DNA of 64,000 nucleotides, taken from Amycolatopsis albispora. Lineage in GTDB: Bacteria; Actinomycetota; Actinomycetes; Mycobacteriales; Pseudonocardiaceae. The notes beneath the pieces are model-generated. The model was not told the DNA's origin and ran no database searches. It saw nothing but the letters and a program-made list of their open reading frames with translations. Of the stretch, positions 9,109 to 18,022 are shown piece after piece. A program made the position numbers and the translations under genes. The stretch is taken from positions 3,658,001-3,722,000 of the forward strand of contig NZ_CP015163.1 of assembly GCF_003312875.1 (NCBI RefSeq), in the 5' to 3' direction. The number at the start of each line of letters is the position of its first letter. Within the stretch, counting starts at the first letter, position 1.

Positions 9109-10020
9109 TCAAAGCGTAGCCTTGCCTTGGCCGCCAACGAGTTCCAGCACCCGGTCGGCCAGTTCCGGGGCGGCGCCGGGGAACCAGTGGATCCGCTTGT
9201 CCCGGCGGAACCAGGACCGCTGCCGCCGCACGAACCGGCGGGTGGCCTGCGCCGTCGCGGCCGCGGCGGCCGCCTGATCGTCGCCGTGTTCGAGCACCTG
9301 CTGGTACCCCAGCGCCCGTGAAGCCGTCTTCCCCTCGCGCAGCCCGCGTTTCTCCAGTTCCCGCACCTCGTCGACCAGGCCGGCGGCGAACATCCGCTCG
9401 ACGCGCCGGTCCACCCGCTCGTCGAGGTCGTCGATCTCGCGGTCCACGCCGATCAGCGTGGTGCCGTACCGCGGCTCCCCCGGCTGGGGCAGGTTCGCCG
9501 AGAACGGCTCGCCGGTGATCTCGATGACCTCCAGCGCGCGGACGATCCGCCGGGTGTTCGTCGGCAGGATCGCGGCGGCGGCCTTCGGATCGGTGCGGGC
9601 GAGCCGGTCGTGGAGGGCCGCGGCGCCCACTTCGGCGGCTTCGGCGTCCAGGCGCGCGCGGACCGCGGGATCGGTGCCGGGGAACCGCAGTTCGTCCACG
9701 ATCGCCTGCACGTAGAGGCCGGAACCGCCGGCGAACACCGGCACCTTGCCCTCGGCGATGAGCCGTTCCGCGCAGGCACGGGCGTCGCGCTGGTAGGCGG
9801 CGACGGAGGCGGTTTCGGTCACGTCGAGCACGTCGAGCAGGTGGTGCGGCACGCCGCGGCGTTCCTCGGCGGTCACCTTCGCGGTCCCGATGTCCATGCC
9901 GCGGTAGAGCTGCATCGCGTCCGCGTTGATCACCTCGCCGCCGAGCGCGAGCGCCAGCGTGACGGCCAGTTCGGACTTGCCGGTGGCGGTCGGGCCGACC
10001 ACCGCGATCGGGCGCGTCAC
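9109..10020 (-). CDS. miaA: tRNA dimethylallyltransferase
   Basis: MiaA transfers a dimethylallyl group to A37 of tRNAs that read codons starting with U. MiaB, encoded at 13525-14988, then methylthiolates the product. The 303-residue protein has the P-loop GPTATGKS (9-16), the [18 protein letters not shown] motif, and the basic C-terminal substrate region [15 protein letters not shown]. The GTG at 10020 overlaps the stop of the preceding gene by 4 nt (GTGA), indicating coupled translation. Confidence 0.97.
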   Translation of the reverse strand: MTRPIAVVGPTATGKSELAVTLALALGGEVINADAMQLYRGMDIGTAKVTAEERRGVPHHLLDVLDVTETASVAAYQRDARACAERLIAEGKVPVFAGGSGLYVQAIVDELRFPGTDPAVRARLDAEAAEVGAAALHDRLARTDPKAAAAILPTNTRRIVRALEVIEITGEPFSANLPQPGEPRYGTTLIGVDREIDDLDERVDRRVERMFAAGLVDEVRELEKRGLREGKTASRALGYQQVLEHGDDQAAAAAATAQATRRFVRRQRSWFRRDKRIHWFPGAAPELADRVLELVGGQGKATL

Positions 10021-10718
10021 GCGCGCGTCCAGACCGCGACGTGGTAGCCGACGCCGAACGGCGCGCCGGAGTACAGCAGTTCGGCGGTCCAGGTGGCGCC
10101 CTCGGCGATCGAGGCGAGCACCTGCCACGGGAAGCGGCCGCCCGCGCCCAGCTCGGCGCAGTATTCGGCGTCGAGCGCCAGCAACGCGCCGGTGTCGGCC
10201 GTGGCGAGCGCTTCGGCGACGGCGGCGTCGAAGGCGGGCGCGCCTTCGTGCTCGCCGCCCGGCGACTTCGGGCCGTGGCGGTTGGCGCCGTCCCCGAGCA
10301 CCAGCAGGCCGTGCCCGGGATGCCGTTCGGTGATCAGCGCGGCGGCCTTGGCGCTGCGGTCGGCCGGGGTGTCGGTGGGGAAACCGTGCACGGTGGCCTC
10401 GGCCGCGCCGGCCTGCTCGCGCAGCCAGCCGGTGATCAGCGCGGACAGCGGCAGCTCGGCCGCCGTGCCGGTGGTGCCGGAGAGCCGGACGCCGACGTCG
10501 ACGCCGTAACCGCGGAACGATCCGCACGCGCTCGGCGGCGTCACGGACACGGTGTCCTCACCCGGGCCGACGGCAACCCACCGGCTCGCGGTTTCGGCGA
10601 GGCGGTCGGCCGCGGCCAGGCACGCGGCCCGCAGTTCGGCGGTGGAATCGCGCGCCCCGGCGGCGATTTCGGGCACCAGCAGCGGCGGCTGCGGCACCAC
10701 GACGGCACGTGTGATCAC
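10017..10718 (-). CDS. Class III extradiol dioxygenase-like (LigB superfamily) protein, Rv2728c-like
   Basis: The product is a 233-residue protein resembling the LigB/MEMO fold. Recognisable segments are [16 protein letters not shown] at the N-terminus, [25 protein letters not shown] and a terminal [17 protein letters not shown]. Homologues sit directly before miaA in many actinobacteria, as Rv2728c does, but their reaction is not established. The histidines expected for an iron site are only partly apparent, so enzymatic activity is uncertain. GTG at 10718 is chosen from the conserved start [12 protein letters not shown]. It is the first gene of an operon with miaA and dapF. Confidence 0.8.
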   Translation of the reverse strand: MITRAVVVPQPPLLVPEIAAGARDSTAELRAACLAAADRLAETASRWVAVGPGEDTVSVTPPSACGSFRGYGVDVGVRLSGTTGTAAELPLSALITGWLREQAGAAEATVHGFPTDTPADRSAKAAALITERHPGHGLLVLGDGANRHGPKSPGGEHEGAPAFDAAVAEALATADTGALLALDAEYCAELGAGGRFPWQVLASIAEGATWTAELLYSGAPFGVGYHVAVWTRA

Positions 10719-10843
10719 GCTGTCCGACGTTACCTCGCCACCCGAAAGCGGGTCCTGATGCGAGCACCATGTACCACGACGCGCCTTGACCTGTTTGAAT
10801 GCCACGACGGACACGAGCGTGGTCCGGCAGCGGCACGACCCGG

Positions 10844-10878
10844 CCCCACCGGTGGTGGGGCGCCCGCGCGAGCGGGCG
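10844..10878 (+). promoter_or_regulatory. Two adjacent stem-loops in the leader of the DUF349 gene
   Basis: CCCCACC-GGT-GGTGGGG (10844-10860) is followed immediately by CGCCCGC-GCGA-GCGGGCG (10861-10878), each with a perfect 7-bp stem. The second hairpin ends 10 nt before the AAGGAG ribosome binding site. They could control translation or transcription of the downstream gene, or end transcripts entering from the left. Confidence 0.45.
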
Positions 10879-10900
10879 TACAGGCGATAAGGAGCCTGCC

Positions 10901-12235
10901 ATGGCGGAGAACACAACCGAGGGCGCTCAGGAAAGCGCAGCCCCGGAAGCCCCGGCACCACACCCGGTGCCGCACGCGCACACCGTTGGCCAGCCGGTTC
11001 CGCCGGTGCCACCGGCCGAACCACACCCGGAGCGCTGGGGCCGGGTGGACGAGGAGGGCACGGTCTACGTTCGCGGCGCCGACGGCGAACGCGCGATCGG
11101 CGTGTGGCAGGCGGGCACCCCGGAAGAGGGCCTGCTGCACTTCGCGCGCCGGTTCGACGACCTGCGCACCGAGGTGGAGCTGCTGGAGACGCGGCTGGCC
11201 TCCGGTGCCGGCGACCCGAAGCACGCGCTGTCGAGCGCGACCCAGCTGCGCGACGGCCTCGCCGACGCGGCGGTGGTCGGCGATCTCGCCGCGCTGGGCG
11301 CCCGCATCGATCAGGTGATCGCGCACGCCGAACGGTCACTGGCCGACGCGAAGCAGGAGCGCGAGCAGGCTCGCGAGGTCGCGGTCGCGCGCAAGCAGGC
11401 GCTGGCCGAGGAGGCGGAGAAGATCGCCGCCGACTCCACCCAGTGGAAGGCCGCGGGTGACCGGCTGCGCGCCATCCTCGACGAGTGGAAGACGATCAAG
11501 GGCGTCGACCGCAAGACCGACGACGAGCTGTGGCGCCGGTTCTCCAAGGCCCGCGAGGCGTTCAACCGCCGCCGCGGGTCGCACTTCGCCGAGCTGGACA
11601 AGCAGCGCGCCGCGGCGAAGGCCCGCAAGGAGGAGCTGATCGCCGAGGCCGAGTCGCTGGCCGACTCCGAGAGCTGGGGGCCGACGGCCGCCCGGTACAA
11701 GGAGCTGATGGGCGAGTGGAAGGCCGCCGGCCGCGCGCCCAAGGACAGCGACGACGCGCTGTGGCAGCGGTTCCGCGCCGCGCAGGACGCCTTCTTCGCG
11801 CGGCGGTCGGCCGCGTTCTCCGAGCGTGACGCCGAGTTCGCCGGCAACGCGGCGAAGAAGGAGGAACTGCTCGCCGAAGCCGAGAAGATCGACCCCGGCG
11901 CGAACCTGGAGGCCGCGAAGGCGCAGCTGCGCAAGGTCCAGGAGCGGTGGGACGAGATCGGGAAGGTGCCGCGGGAGCGGATCCGGGACCTCGACTCACG
12001 GCTCAAGGCCGTGCAGGACCGGGTGCGCAACGCCGAGGAGAGCAAGTGGCGCCGCACCGATCCCGAGGCGCAGGCCAGAGCCGCGCAGTTCCGGGAGCGG
12101 GTCGAGCAGTTCGAGTCGCAGGCCGCGAAGGCCAGGGCCGCCGGAGACGAGCGACGGGCGAAGAAGGCCGAGGAGCAGGCGGCGCAGTGGCGGGAGTGGC
12201 TGGACGCCGCGGAACGAGCCGTCGCGGACCGCTGA
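10901..12235 (+). CDS. DUF349 repeat protein, long helical protein (Rv2731-like)
   Basis: This 444-residue cytoplasmic protein starts with a Pro/Ala-rich, disordered segment (about 1-50). After WGRVDEEGTVYVRGADGER it becomes almost entirely helical, with DUF349 repeats marked by WKAAGDRLRAILDEWKTIK, WGPTAARYKELMGEWKAAG and LRKVQERWDEIGKVP, each followed by LWRRF- or LWQRF-like segments. The C-terminal 60 residues form a charged coiled coil. ATG at 10901 has AAGGAG 9 nt upstream. The family has no established biochemical function; position and composition match Rv2731. Confidence 0.9.
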   Translation: MAENTTEGAQESAAPEAPAPHPVPHAHTVGQPVPPVPPAEPHPERWGRVDEEGTVYVRGADGERAIGVWQAGTPEEGLLHFARRFDDLRTEVELLETRLASGAGDPKHALSSATQLRDGLADAAVVGDLAALGARIDQVIAHAERSLADAKQEREQAREVAVARKQALAEEAEKIAADSTQWKAAGDRLRAILDEWKTIKGVDRKTDDELWRRFSKAREAFNRRRGSHFAELDKQRAAAKARKEELIAEAESLADSESWGPTAARYKELMGEWKAAGRAPKDSDDALWQRFRAAQDAFFARRSAAFSERDAEFAGNAAKKEELLAEAEKIDPGANLEAAKAQLRKVQERWDEIGKVPRERIRDLDSRLKAVQDRVRNAEESKWRRTDPEAQARAAQFRERVEQFESQAAKARAAGDERRAKKAEEQAAQWREWLDAAERAVADR

Positions 12236-12263
12236 TTCCGCCCGACTGATGCAGCACGACCGG

Positions 12264-12314
12264 ACACGAATGTGGCTTTCGGGGCGTTTTTCGCCCCGAA
12301 AGCCACATTCGTGT
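12264..12314. repeat. Palindromic repeat copy 1 (perfect 23-bp arms)
   Basis: The core CACGAATGTGGCTTTCG opens the left arm (12264-12286), followed by a TTTTT loop (12287-12291) and the exact reverse complement (12292-12314). It starts 28 bp after the DUF349 stop, in the convergent gap between that gene and the FCD gene. It could form a strong bidirectional hairpin. Two more copies are at 12415-12467 and 57261-57313. Confidence 0.85.
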
Positions 12315-12414
12315 TCACCTTGGGGAACCGTTCGGACGTGGCGGGTCAGGAGCGTGTGATGCCTTGGTAGCGGCCGCTGGGCGGCGGGCTGGCGGGGGGC
12401 GCGAGCATTCGCAT

Positions 12415-12467
12415 GTCACGAATGTGGCTTTCGGGACACCAAACGTCTCGAAAGCCACATTCGTGAC
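12415..12467. repeat. Palindromic repeat copy 2
   Basis: The left arm (12415-12437) begins GTCACGAATGTGGCTTTC, the loop is ACCAAAC and the right arm (12445-12467) ends GAAAGCCACATTCGTGAC. There is one mismatch between arms (a G-U pair in RNA). It lies 13 bp before the FCD gene stop, in the same convergent gap as copy 1. Confidence 0.85.
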
Positions 12468-12480
12468 ACGGGACGGGGCG

Positions 12481-12984
12481 TCAGGGGCGCGGGGCTCGAC
12501 GGCGGCGTGCCGGGACCGGGGCTGGGCGCGTCCTGGTGGTCGTGGCGGGGGCGGCGGGCTGGTGGGTTTGCAGGTAGGCGGCCCGCGTGTGGTCGACGTG
12601 CTCCCGCATGATGCGCGCGGCCGACTCCGCGTCCTTCCGTTCGATGGCGTCCACCAGTGCGTGGTGCTCCCGCCACGCCTGCGCCCCGCGCTGCCGGGTG
12701 ATCGCCGGGTAGTGCGCGCTCACCCGCAGGTCCACCTGCCCGACGAAGTCCAGCAGCGCCGGGTTCCCGGCCAGCTCCGCCACGCATTCGTGCAGGGTGG
12801 TGCTCGCCGCGAGCATGCCGTCGACGTCACCGGCGGCGATCGCGGCCTCACCGTCGGCGCACAGCGCGCGCAACCTTCGCACCTCGTCCGCGCCGGCGTG
12901 CAGCGCGGCCAGCCGGGCCGCTTCGGCCGCCAGCACGGCCCTCACGGCCAGTAGCTGCTCCACCTCTTGCCCGCTCGAGTGCAT
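12481..12984 (-). CDS. FCD ligand-binding domain protein lacking the GntR DNA-binding domain
   Basis: The roughly 167-residue product is the FCD effector domain of FadR-type GntR regulators: EVEQLLAVRAVLAAEAARLAA, then STTLHECVAELAGNPALLDFVGQ, then EHHALVDAIERKDAESAARIMREHV, a series that includes the histidines usually binding a metal. The N-terminal winged helix that such proteins need to bind DNA is missing. Neither the 12 extra residues available from GTG at 13020 nor any upstream frame supplies it. A Pro/Arg-rich tail follows the domain. It is either a truncated regulator or a stand-alone effector protein. ATG at 12984 is preferred (GGGGG 6 nt upstream). Confidence 0.75.
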   Translation of the reverse strand: MHSSGQEVEQLLAVRAVLAAEAARLAALHAGADEVRRLRALCADGEAAIAAGDVDGMLAASTTLHECVAELAGNPALLDFVGQVDLRVSAHYPAITRQRGAQAWREHHALVDAIERKDAESAARIMREHVDHTRAAYLQTHQPAAPATTTRTRPAPVPARRRRAPRP

Positions 12985-12994
12985 GCGGAACCCC

Positions 12995-13010
12995 CACACG
13001 TTCGGGTGTG
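12995..13010. promoter_or_regulatory. Inverted repeat upstream of the FCD gene
   Basis: CACAC-GTTCGG-GTGTG is a perfect palindrome with 5-bp arms, located 11 bp upstream of the ATG at 12984. It could be an operator, but it falls inside the coding sequence if GTG at 13020 is the start. Confidence 0.35.
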
Positions 13011-13051
13011 TGAACGACACTTTGGGTGAACCCTACCGGCGTCGCTCGGGT

Positions 13052-13528
13052 TCAGCCGCGCGACCAGGCCGCCCGCATCCACTGGAAGGCGATCACCACG
13101 GTCGCGATCACCGCGAGGATCAGCCCGAACCCCGGCCCACCGCCGACCGCGCCGCTGGCCTGCGAGGACTGCTGCGACCAGATCGCCAGCATGCCGTCCA
13201 CCGAGGCGAACCAGCCGCCGATGGCGCAGGCCCACGCGACCCACCAGCGCCGGGTGATCAGCACGACCATCGAGCCGAGCACGCCGAACCCGGTCGAGGT
13301 GAGCGCGAACAGCTGCGGGATCGGCCCCGCCCGCCCGGCCAGCACCTGCCAGCCGACGTGCTCACCCGCCCACGGCAGCAGCATGCCCACGATCAGCACA
13401 AAAACCGCGATCGAGACCACCAGCGCGCGATGCCCGAGGTCGACCGTGCGCGACGCCTTGCGCACCACCTGGTCGACGTCCGCGCCCAGCTCGTCCACGG
13501 AATCCCGCGGCGGTTCCGAGGTGCTCAC
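13052..13528 (-). CDS. Conserved four-helix membrane protein (Rv2732c-like)
   Basis: The 158-residue product has a short cytoplasmic acidic N-terminus ([20 protein letters not shown]) and about four membrane segments ([60 protein letters not shown] and [18 protein letters not shown]). The GTG at 13528 overlaps the miaB stop in a GTGA arrangement, so it is translated with miaB. The arrangement miaB followed by this membrane protein is the same as Rv2733c-Rv2732c. Its function is unknown. Confidence 0.88.
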   Translation of the reverse strand: MSTSEPPRDSVDELGADVDQVVRKASRTVDLGHRALVVSIAVFVLIVGMLLPWAGEHVGWQVLAGRAGPIPQLFALTSTGFGVLGSMVVLITRRWWVAWACAIGGWFASVDGMLAIWSQQSSQASGAVGGGPGFGLILAVIATVVIAFQWMRAAWSRG

Positions 13529-14988
13529 AGCGCGCACCCCCCGGTGGCCACGGGCTGCGGTGGCGGCGCGCCGATGCTCGGCAGGCCCAGGCTGACGCCG
13601 TTCGTCTTCGGCCGCAGCCCGGCTTCGGCGTTGTCACCGGCACGGGTGCGGCGGTGCGAAAGCAGCTCGCCGTCGGCCACCAGGTGGTGCGGCGCGCCGT
13701 AGGTGATCACGGTCTCCACCACGTCCCCCGGCCGCACGTTCAGCTCACCCGGGGTGAAGTGCACCAGCCTGCCGTCGCGGGCGCGCCCGCTCATCCGCAG
13801 CGTCTCCGCGTCCTTGCGCCCTTCACCGGCCGCGACCAGCAGCTCGACCTTCCGCCCGACCAGCTTCTTGTTCTCCTCCCACGCCACCTCGTTCTGCAGC
13901 GCGACCAGGCGGTCGTAGCGCTCCTGCACGACCTCCTTCGGCAGCTGCCCCGGCATTTCGGCGGCCGGCGTGCCGGGGCGCTTCGAGTACTGGAAGGTGA
14001 ACGCGCTGGAGAACCGCGCCTGGCGGACCACGTCGAGCGTGGCCTGGAAGTCCTCTTCGGTCTCCCCGGGGAAACCGACGATGATGTCGGTGGTGATCGC
14101 CGCCTCCGGCATGACCGCGCGCACCTTGTCCAAAATGGACAGGAACCGGGCCGACCGGTACGAGCGGCGCATTTCCTTGAGCACCCGGTCCGAACCGGAC
14201 TGCAGCGGCATGTGCAGCTGCGGGCAGACGTTCGGGGTCTCGGCCATCGCGTCGATCACGTCGTCGGTGAACGCGGCCGGGTGCGGTGAGGTGAACCGCA
14301 CGCGCTCCAGGCCCTCGACCGACCCGCACGAGCGCAGCAGCTTCGAGAACGCGTCGCGCTCGCCGAACTCGACGCCGTAGGAGTTCACGTTCTGCCCGAG
14401 CAGGGTCACCTCGAGCACGCCCTCGGCGACCAGCGCCTCGACCTCGGCCAGGATCTCGCCCGGCCGCCGGTCGCGCTCCTTGCCCCGCAGCGACGGCACG
14501 ATGCAGAAGGTGCAGGTGTTGTTGCAGCCCACCGAGATCGACACCCAGCCCGAGTACGCCGAGTCGCGGCGCGCGGGCAGCGTGGACGGGAAGGTCTCCA
14601 GCGACTCGAGGATCTCCACCTGCGCTTCGGCGTTGTGCCGCGCGCGCTCCAGCAGCGTCGGCAGCGAGCCGATGTTGTGCGTGCCGAACACGACGTCCAC
14701 CCAGGGCGCCCGCTTGACGATCTCACCGCGGTCCTTCTGCGCCAGGCAGCCGCCGACGGCGATCTGCATGTCCGGCTTGGCGGTCTTGGCCGGGCGCAGG
14801 TGGCCGAGGGTGCCGTACAGCTTGTTGTCGGCGTTCTCCCGCACCGCGCAGGTGTTGAAGACCACCACGTCCGGCGCGTCGTCGGTGGCGGGCACGTAGC
14901 CCGCCGCCTCGAGCTGCCCGGCCAGGCGCTCGGAGTCGTGGACGTTCATCTGGCAGCCGAACGTGCGGATCTGGAAGGTGCGGGACAC
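13525..14988 (-). CDS. miaB: tRNA-2-methylthio-N6-dimethylallyladenosine synthase
   Basis: MiaB is a radical-SAM enzyme that adds a methylthio group to i6A37 made by MiaA. The 487-residue product has the N-terminal auxiliary-cluster cysteines Cys12 (RTFGCQMN), one in [10 protein letters not shown] and one in VGGCLAQK. The radical-SAM motif is GCNNTCTFC, and a C-terminal TRAM domain follows ([18 protein letters not shown] to [14 protein letters not shown]). The GTG start at 14988 has AAGGAG 6 nt upstream and gives the conserved beginning [11 protein letters not shown]. Confidence 0.97.
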   Translation of the reverse strand: MSRTFQIRTFGCQMNVHDSERLAGQLEAAGYVPATDDAPDVVVFNTCAVRENADNKLYGTLGHLRPAKTAKPDMQIAVGGCLAQKDRGEIVKRAPWVDVVFGTHNIGSLPTLLERARHNAEAQVEILESLETFPSTLPARRDSAYSGWVSISVGCNNTCTFCIVPSLRGKERDRRPGEILAEVEALVAEGVLEVTLLGQNVNSYGVEFGERDAFSKLLRSCGSVEGLERVRFTSPHPAAFTDDVIDAMAETPNVCPQLHMPLQSGSDRVLKEMRRSYRSARFLSILDKVRAVMPEAAITTDIIVGFPGETEEDFQATLDVVRQARFSSAFTFQYSKRPGTPAAEMPGQLPKEVVQERYDRLVALQNEVAWEENKKLVGRKVELLVAAGEGRKDAETLRMSGRARDGRLVHFTPGELNVRPGDVVETVITYGAPHHLVADGELLSHRRTRAGDNAEAGLRPKTNGVSLGLPSIGAPPPQPVATGGCAL

Positions 14989-15032
14989 AAAAGCTCCTTA
15001 GGCGAATCTGGCTCCAGGGTAGGCCCCGCCGG

Positions 15033-15380
15033 TCACAGCCCGAGATGCAGGCGCAGCGCGGCGTCGAGGCGCTCCATCAGCGCGGGCGTCAGCTTGCCTG
15101 CCCGGCGGCCCACCCGCTCCACCGAAACCGACCTGACCTGCTCGGCCTGCGCCTTCGAATCCACCGCCAGCCCGCACTCGGCGGCGGGCAGCAGCACCTG
15201 GAACGGGAACACCCGGCGCACGTTCGAGGTCACCGGCACCACGGTCACCACCCCGCGGCCCAGCCGCCCGGCCATCACGTTCGCGCCGTCGTTGCTCACG
15301 ATCACCGCCGGCCTGGTCTTGTTCGACTCGCTGCCCCGCGCGGGGTCGAGGTCGACCAGCCGGATCTCGGCCCGCCGCAT
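15033..15380 (-). CDS. mazF: MazF/PemK-family toxin (mRNA endoribonuclease)
   Basis: The 115-residue protein has the MazF beta-barrel signature: RRAEIRLVDLDPARGSESNKTRPAVIVSND, then VVTVVPVTSNVRRVFPFQV and a terminal helix LMERLDAALRLHLGL. Such toxins cut mRNA at short sequences when not bound by their antitoxin. The ATG overlaps the antitoxin stop by one base (TGATG), the usual coupling in toxin-antitoxin operons. The start and the family length agree. Confidence 0.9.
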   Translation of the reverse strand: MRRAEIRLVDLDPARGSESNKTRPAVIVSNDGANVMAGRLGRGVVTVVPVTSNVRRVFPFQVLLPAAECGLAVDSKAQAEQVRSVSVERVGRRAGKLTPALMERLDAALRLHLGL

Positions 15381-15613
15381 CAGCGGGTCAGCACCCCGTC
15401 ACCGGTGGCGGCGTCCCATTCGGCCTCGTCCCCGCGGGCGGCCCACTCGTCCCACGCGGCCCGGTAGTCGTCCTCCAGCTGGCTGGCCCGCAGCAGCTCC
15501 AGCGCGCGGTGGACCACCGCGGAGCGCGACGGAACGTGCGCCGCGGCGGCGTAGTGGTCGATGAAGGCCACGTCCTCGTCCGACAGGCTGACGCTCAATT
15601 TCATACCTCCCAT
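15380..15613 (-). CDS. Ribbon-helix-helix antitoxin (MazE/CopG type)
   Basis: The 74-77 residue product begins MKLSVSLSDEDVAFIDHYAA, the ribbon-helix-helix DNA-binding fold, and continues through VPSRSAVVHRALELLRA to an acidic tail (DYRAAWDEWAARGDEAEWDA) that would bind the toxin. Starts at 15613 and 15604 are possible. GGGAGG lies only one base from the second ATG, too near to serve it, so 15613 (perhaps leaderless) is given. It should repress its own operon. Confidence 0.88.
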   Translation of the reverse strand: MGGMKLSVSLSDEDVAFIDHYAAAAHVPSRSAVVHRALELLRASQLEDDYRAAWDEWAARGDEAEWDAATGDGVLTR

Positions 15614-15699
15614 GCTACTCGGGGTGCCACTGCGGCACTACCGGATCGTAACCGGGATGTACGACATTTCCGGTCGCCGAGCTGGCACCATCTGCGGGC

Positions 15700-16626
15700 G
15701 TGACAGCTCTGACACGGGTGACCGCCGCCGTGCTCCTGCTGCTCACCACGCTCACCGCCTGCGGGCCGGACTTCACCGGCACCAGGCTGCGGATCGCCGC
15801 CGGCAACGACCGGGGCGTCTACTACCAGCTCGCGCAGCCGCTGGCCGGGGCGTGGGCGGCCGGGCTGGAGATCGAACGGCCCGAGATCCAGCAGACCCGC
15901 GGCTCCCCCGACAACCTCGCCCGGCTGCGCGCGGGCACCGCCGACGTGGCGTTCAGCGCGGCCGACGTGGCCACCGACCCCAGCGGCGAGCCCAATCTCG
16001 CCGCGCTCGCCCGCATCTACGACGACTACCTGCACGTGGTGGTCCGCGCCGACTCGCCGGTCCGGTCGCTGGCCGACCTGCGCGGGCGGCGGGTGGCCAT
16101 CGGCTCCCCCGAATCCGGGGTGGCGGTGATCGCGCAGTTGCTGCTCAACGCCAGCGGCCTCGGCGACCCCGGCTCGATGACCGTGCGCTACCTCGGCCTC
16201 GACGAGTCGCTCGGCGCGCTGGAACGCCAGGAGATCGATGCCTTCTTCTGGTCGGGCGGCCTGCCGACGAACTCGATCAGCACGCTGGCCAACCGGATCC
16301 CGCTGCGGCTGATCGACGTCGGCGAGGCGATGCCCGCGATGCGCCGGGCCAACCCGGTCTACCGCACGGCGACCATTCCCGGCTCCACCTACCCGCAGTC
16401 CGGCGGGCCGGTGACCACGCTGGTGGTGCCCAACTTCCTGGTGGTGCCGACGAGCATGTCCGACGACGTGGCCGAGGCGCTCACCCGCGGGCTGTTCGAC
16501 GCGCGGCCCGAGCTGGCCAAGGCGAACACCGCCGCGCTGTCGATCGATCTGCGGCCCGCCATCGAAACCGCGCCGATGGCCCTGCACCCTGGCGCGCTGC
16601 GGTACTACCGCAACCTCAAGAATTAG
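15700..16626 (+). CDS. TAXI-family solute-binding lipoprotein (orphan, no TRAP permease nearby)
   Basis: The 308-residue product has a lipoprotein signal with LTTLTAC, the lipidated residue being Cys21. The periplasmic-type binding domain of the TAXI family follows (RIAAGNDRGVYYQLAQPLAG, QQTRGSPDNLARLRAGTADV, FWSGGLPTNSI). No DctQ/DctM-like permease is encoded in the window, unlike in TRAP operons. Its 3' end overlaps the 3' end of the sensor kinase gene by 11 bp on opposite strands. Some TAXI proteins bind glutamate. With the kinase pair and gluABCD next door, a role as an accessory glutamate sensor is a plausible inference, not shown. Confidence 0.85.
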   Translation: MTALTRVTAAVLLLLTTLTACGPDFTGTRLRIAAGNDRGVYYQLAQPLAGAWAAGLEIERPEIQQTRGSPDNLARLRAGTADVAFSAADVATDPSGEPNLAALARIYDDYLHVVVRADSPVRSLADLRGRRVAIGSPESGVAVIAQLLLNASGLGDPGSMTVRYLGLDESLGALERQEIDAFFWSGGLPTNSISTLANRIPLRLIDVGEAMPAMRRANPVYRTATIPGSTYPQSGGPVTTLVVPNFLVVPTSMSDDVAEALTRGLFDARPELAKANTAALSIDLRPAIETAPMALHPGALRYYRNLKN

Positions 16627-18019
16627 CGGCGGGCAGCTCAACGGTGATCCGGAGCCCGCCGCCCGCTGGCAGGTCCAGCTTCAGCGAACCCCCGGACCTG
16701 GCCACGATTTCCGCCACGATGGACAGCCCCAGCCCGGACCCGGCCACGTTCTGGTGCGCGGTGCTGCGCCAGAACCGGTCGGTGGCCCGCTCCAGTTCCT
16801 CGGCACGCAGCCCCGGTCCGTGGTCCCGCACGGTCAGCCGCACCTTTTCGTCCACAGTGGACGTCCGCACGCAGACCGAGGTACCGGCGCCGGTGAACTT
16901 CAGCGCGTTGTCCAGCAAGGCGTCCAGCACCGCTTCCAGCCCGCGCGGCGGGGCGAGCGCGCGCACGCCGTCGGTCGAACCCTCCACGTCGAGGCTGACT
17001 TCGCGGGCCACCGCGACCACGTTCCAGTCCGCGGCCCGTTCCGCGACCACGGTGTCCACGTCGACCGCGACCAGCTCACCCGCTGACGCTTCCGCGCGCG
17101 CCATCGACAGCAGCCCGTCGAGCACCTGGTTGAGCCGGTCCGCTTCGGCGACCGCGGCCTCGCGGTGTTCCTCGGCTTCGGTGTCCACATGCCCTTCGAG
17201 ATTCACCAACCGCAGCTTCAACGCGGTCAGCGGATTACGCAGCTGGTGCGACGCGTCGGCGACAAAAGCGCGTTGCGCGGCCAGTGCTTCCCCCACACTC
17301 GCCGCCATCATGTCGAACGAGCGGCCGAGCTGCTGCAGTTCGGCCGGCCCGCTCTCCTCGCCGACGCGGTCCACTTCCCGCCCGCTCACCACGGCCTCGA
17401 CCAGGGACCCGGTGGCTTCGTCGAGCCGGCGCACCGGGCGCAGGATCCACCGCACCAGCGGCAGCGCGACCAGCAGCGCCAGGCAGAACGCGATCATGCC
17501 GACGGTGGCGATGAGCACCCACCACAGCATCACCTCCTGGCGTGCCTGCGCGGTCGGCGACTCGGTGACCACCACCCCGCGCACGTCACCGTCGATCAGC
17601 ACCGGTTCGGCCAGCACCAGCGTGCCCTCGTCCCAGGGCACCAGCGTCGGCCCCGGCTCGGAGTGCCGCCCGGCCAGCGCCGACTGCACCTGCCCGGCGA
17701 CCCTGGTGTCGGCCAGGTCGAGCCGGACCGCGCCGGGCACCGTGCCGGAGGTGACCGTGGGGCGGCCGTCCTGGTTGAGCACGGCCACCGCGATGCCGTA
17801 CACCTCGGCGTACCGCCGCAGTTCGGCGGCGATGAGGTCGGGCTGCCCCTGGATCAGCGGCCGCTGCGCCAGCGAGGCGAACCGCGCGGTGTCGGTGAGC
17901 CGGTCCAGGAACAGCGTCTGCCCGGCGCTCCCGGCCACGCTCAGCGCCAGCGGCACACCGAGCCCGAACACGAGCAGCGCGACCAGCGAAAGCACCGTGG
18001 CCTGGAGCCGGACCCGCAC
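16616..18019 (-). CDS. Sensor histidine kinase, GluK-like
   Basis: The 467-residue membrane kinase has two membrane helices (about 7-28 and 165-188) around an extracytoplasmic sensor domain of about 135 residues. A HAMP segment (RPVRRLDEATGSLVEAV), the dimerisation domain with His258 in ASHQLRNPLTAL, and the ATPase boxes DNALKFT, DHGPGL and GSGLGLSI follow. GTG at 18019 is 3 bp after the stop of the response regulator gene. The pair lies divergent from gluABCD, the arrangement described for GluR-GluK in Streptomyces coelicolor, where the system senses glutamate. That assignment is by context. Confidence 0.93.
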   Translation of the reverse strand: MRVRLQATVLSLVALLVFGLGVPLALSVAGSAGQTLFLDRLTDTARFASLAQRPLIQGQPDLIAAELRRYAEVYGIAVAVLNQDGRPTVTSGTVPGAVRLDLADTRVAGQVQSALAGRHSEPGPTLVPWDEGTLVLAEPVLIDGDVRGVVVTESPTAQARQEVMLWWVLIATVGMIAFCLALLVALPLVRWILRPVRRLDEATGSLVEAVVSGREVDRVGEESGPAELQQLGRSFDMMAASVGEALAAQRAFVADASHQLRNPLTALKLRLVNLEGHVDTEAEEHREAAVAEADRLNQVLDGLLSMARAEASAGELVAVDVDTVVAERAADWNVVAVAREVSLDVEGSTDGVRALAPPRGLEAVLDALLDNALKFTGAGTSVCVRTSTVDEKVRLTVRDHGPGLRAEELERATDRFWRSTAHQNVAGSGLGLSIVAEIVARSGGSLKLDLPAGGGLRITVELPAANS

Positions 18020-18022
18020 TGC

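Noticed and set aside
9107..9122. Leaderless promoter of dapF (TACGCT 7 nt before the ATG)
   Set aside because: The box lies inside the end of miaA and dapF starts 2 bp after the miaA stop, so translational coupling in an operon is the simpler reading; no -35 was found.
10851..10878. 6C RNA-like motif in the DUF349 leader
   Set aside because: Two GC hairpins are present, but their loops lack the runs of six or more cytosines that define that RNA.
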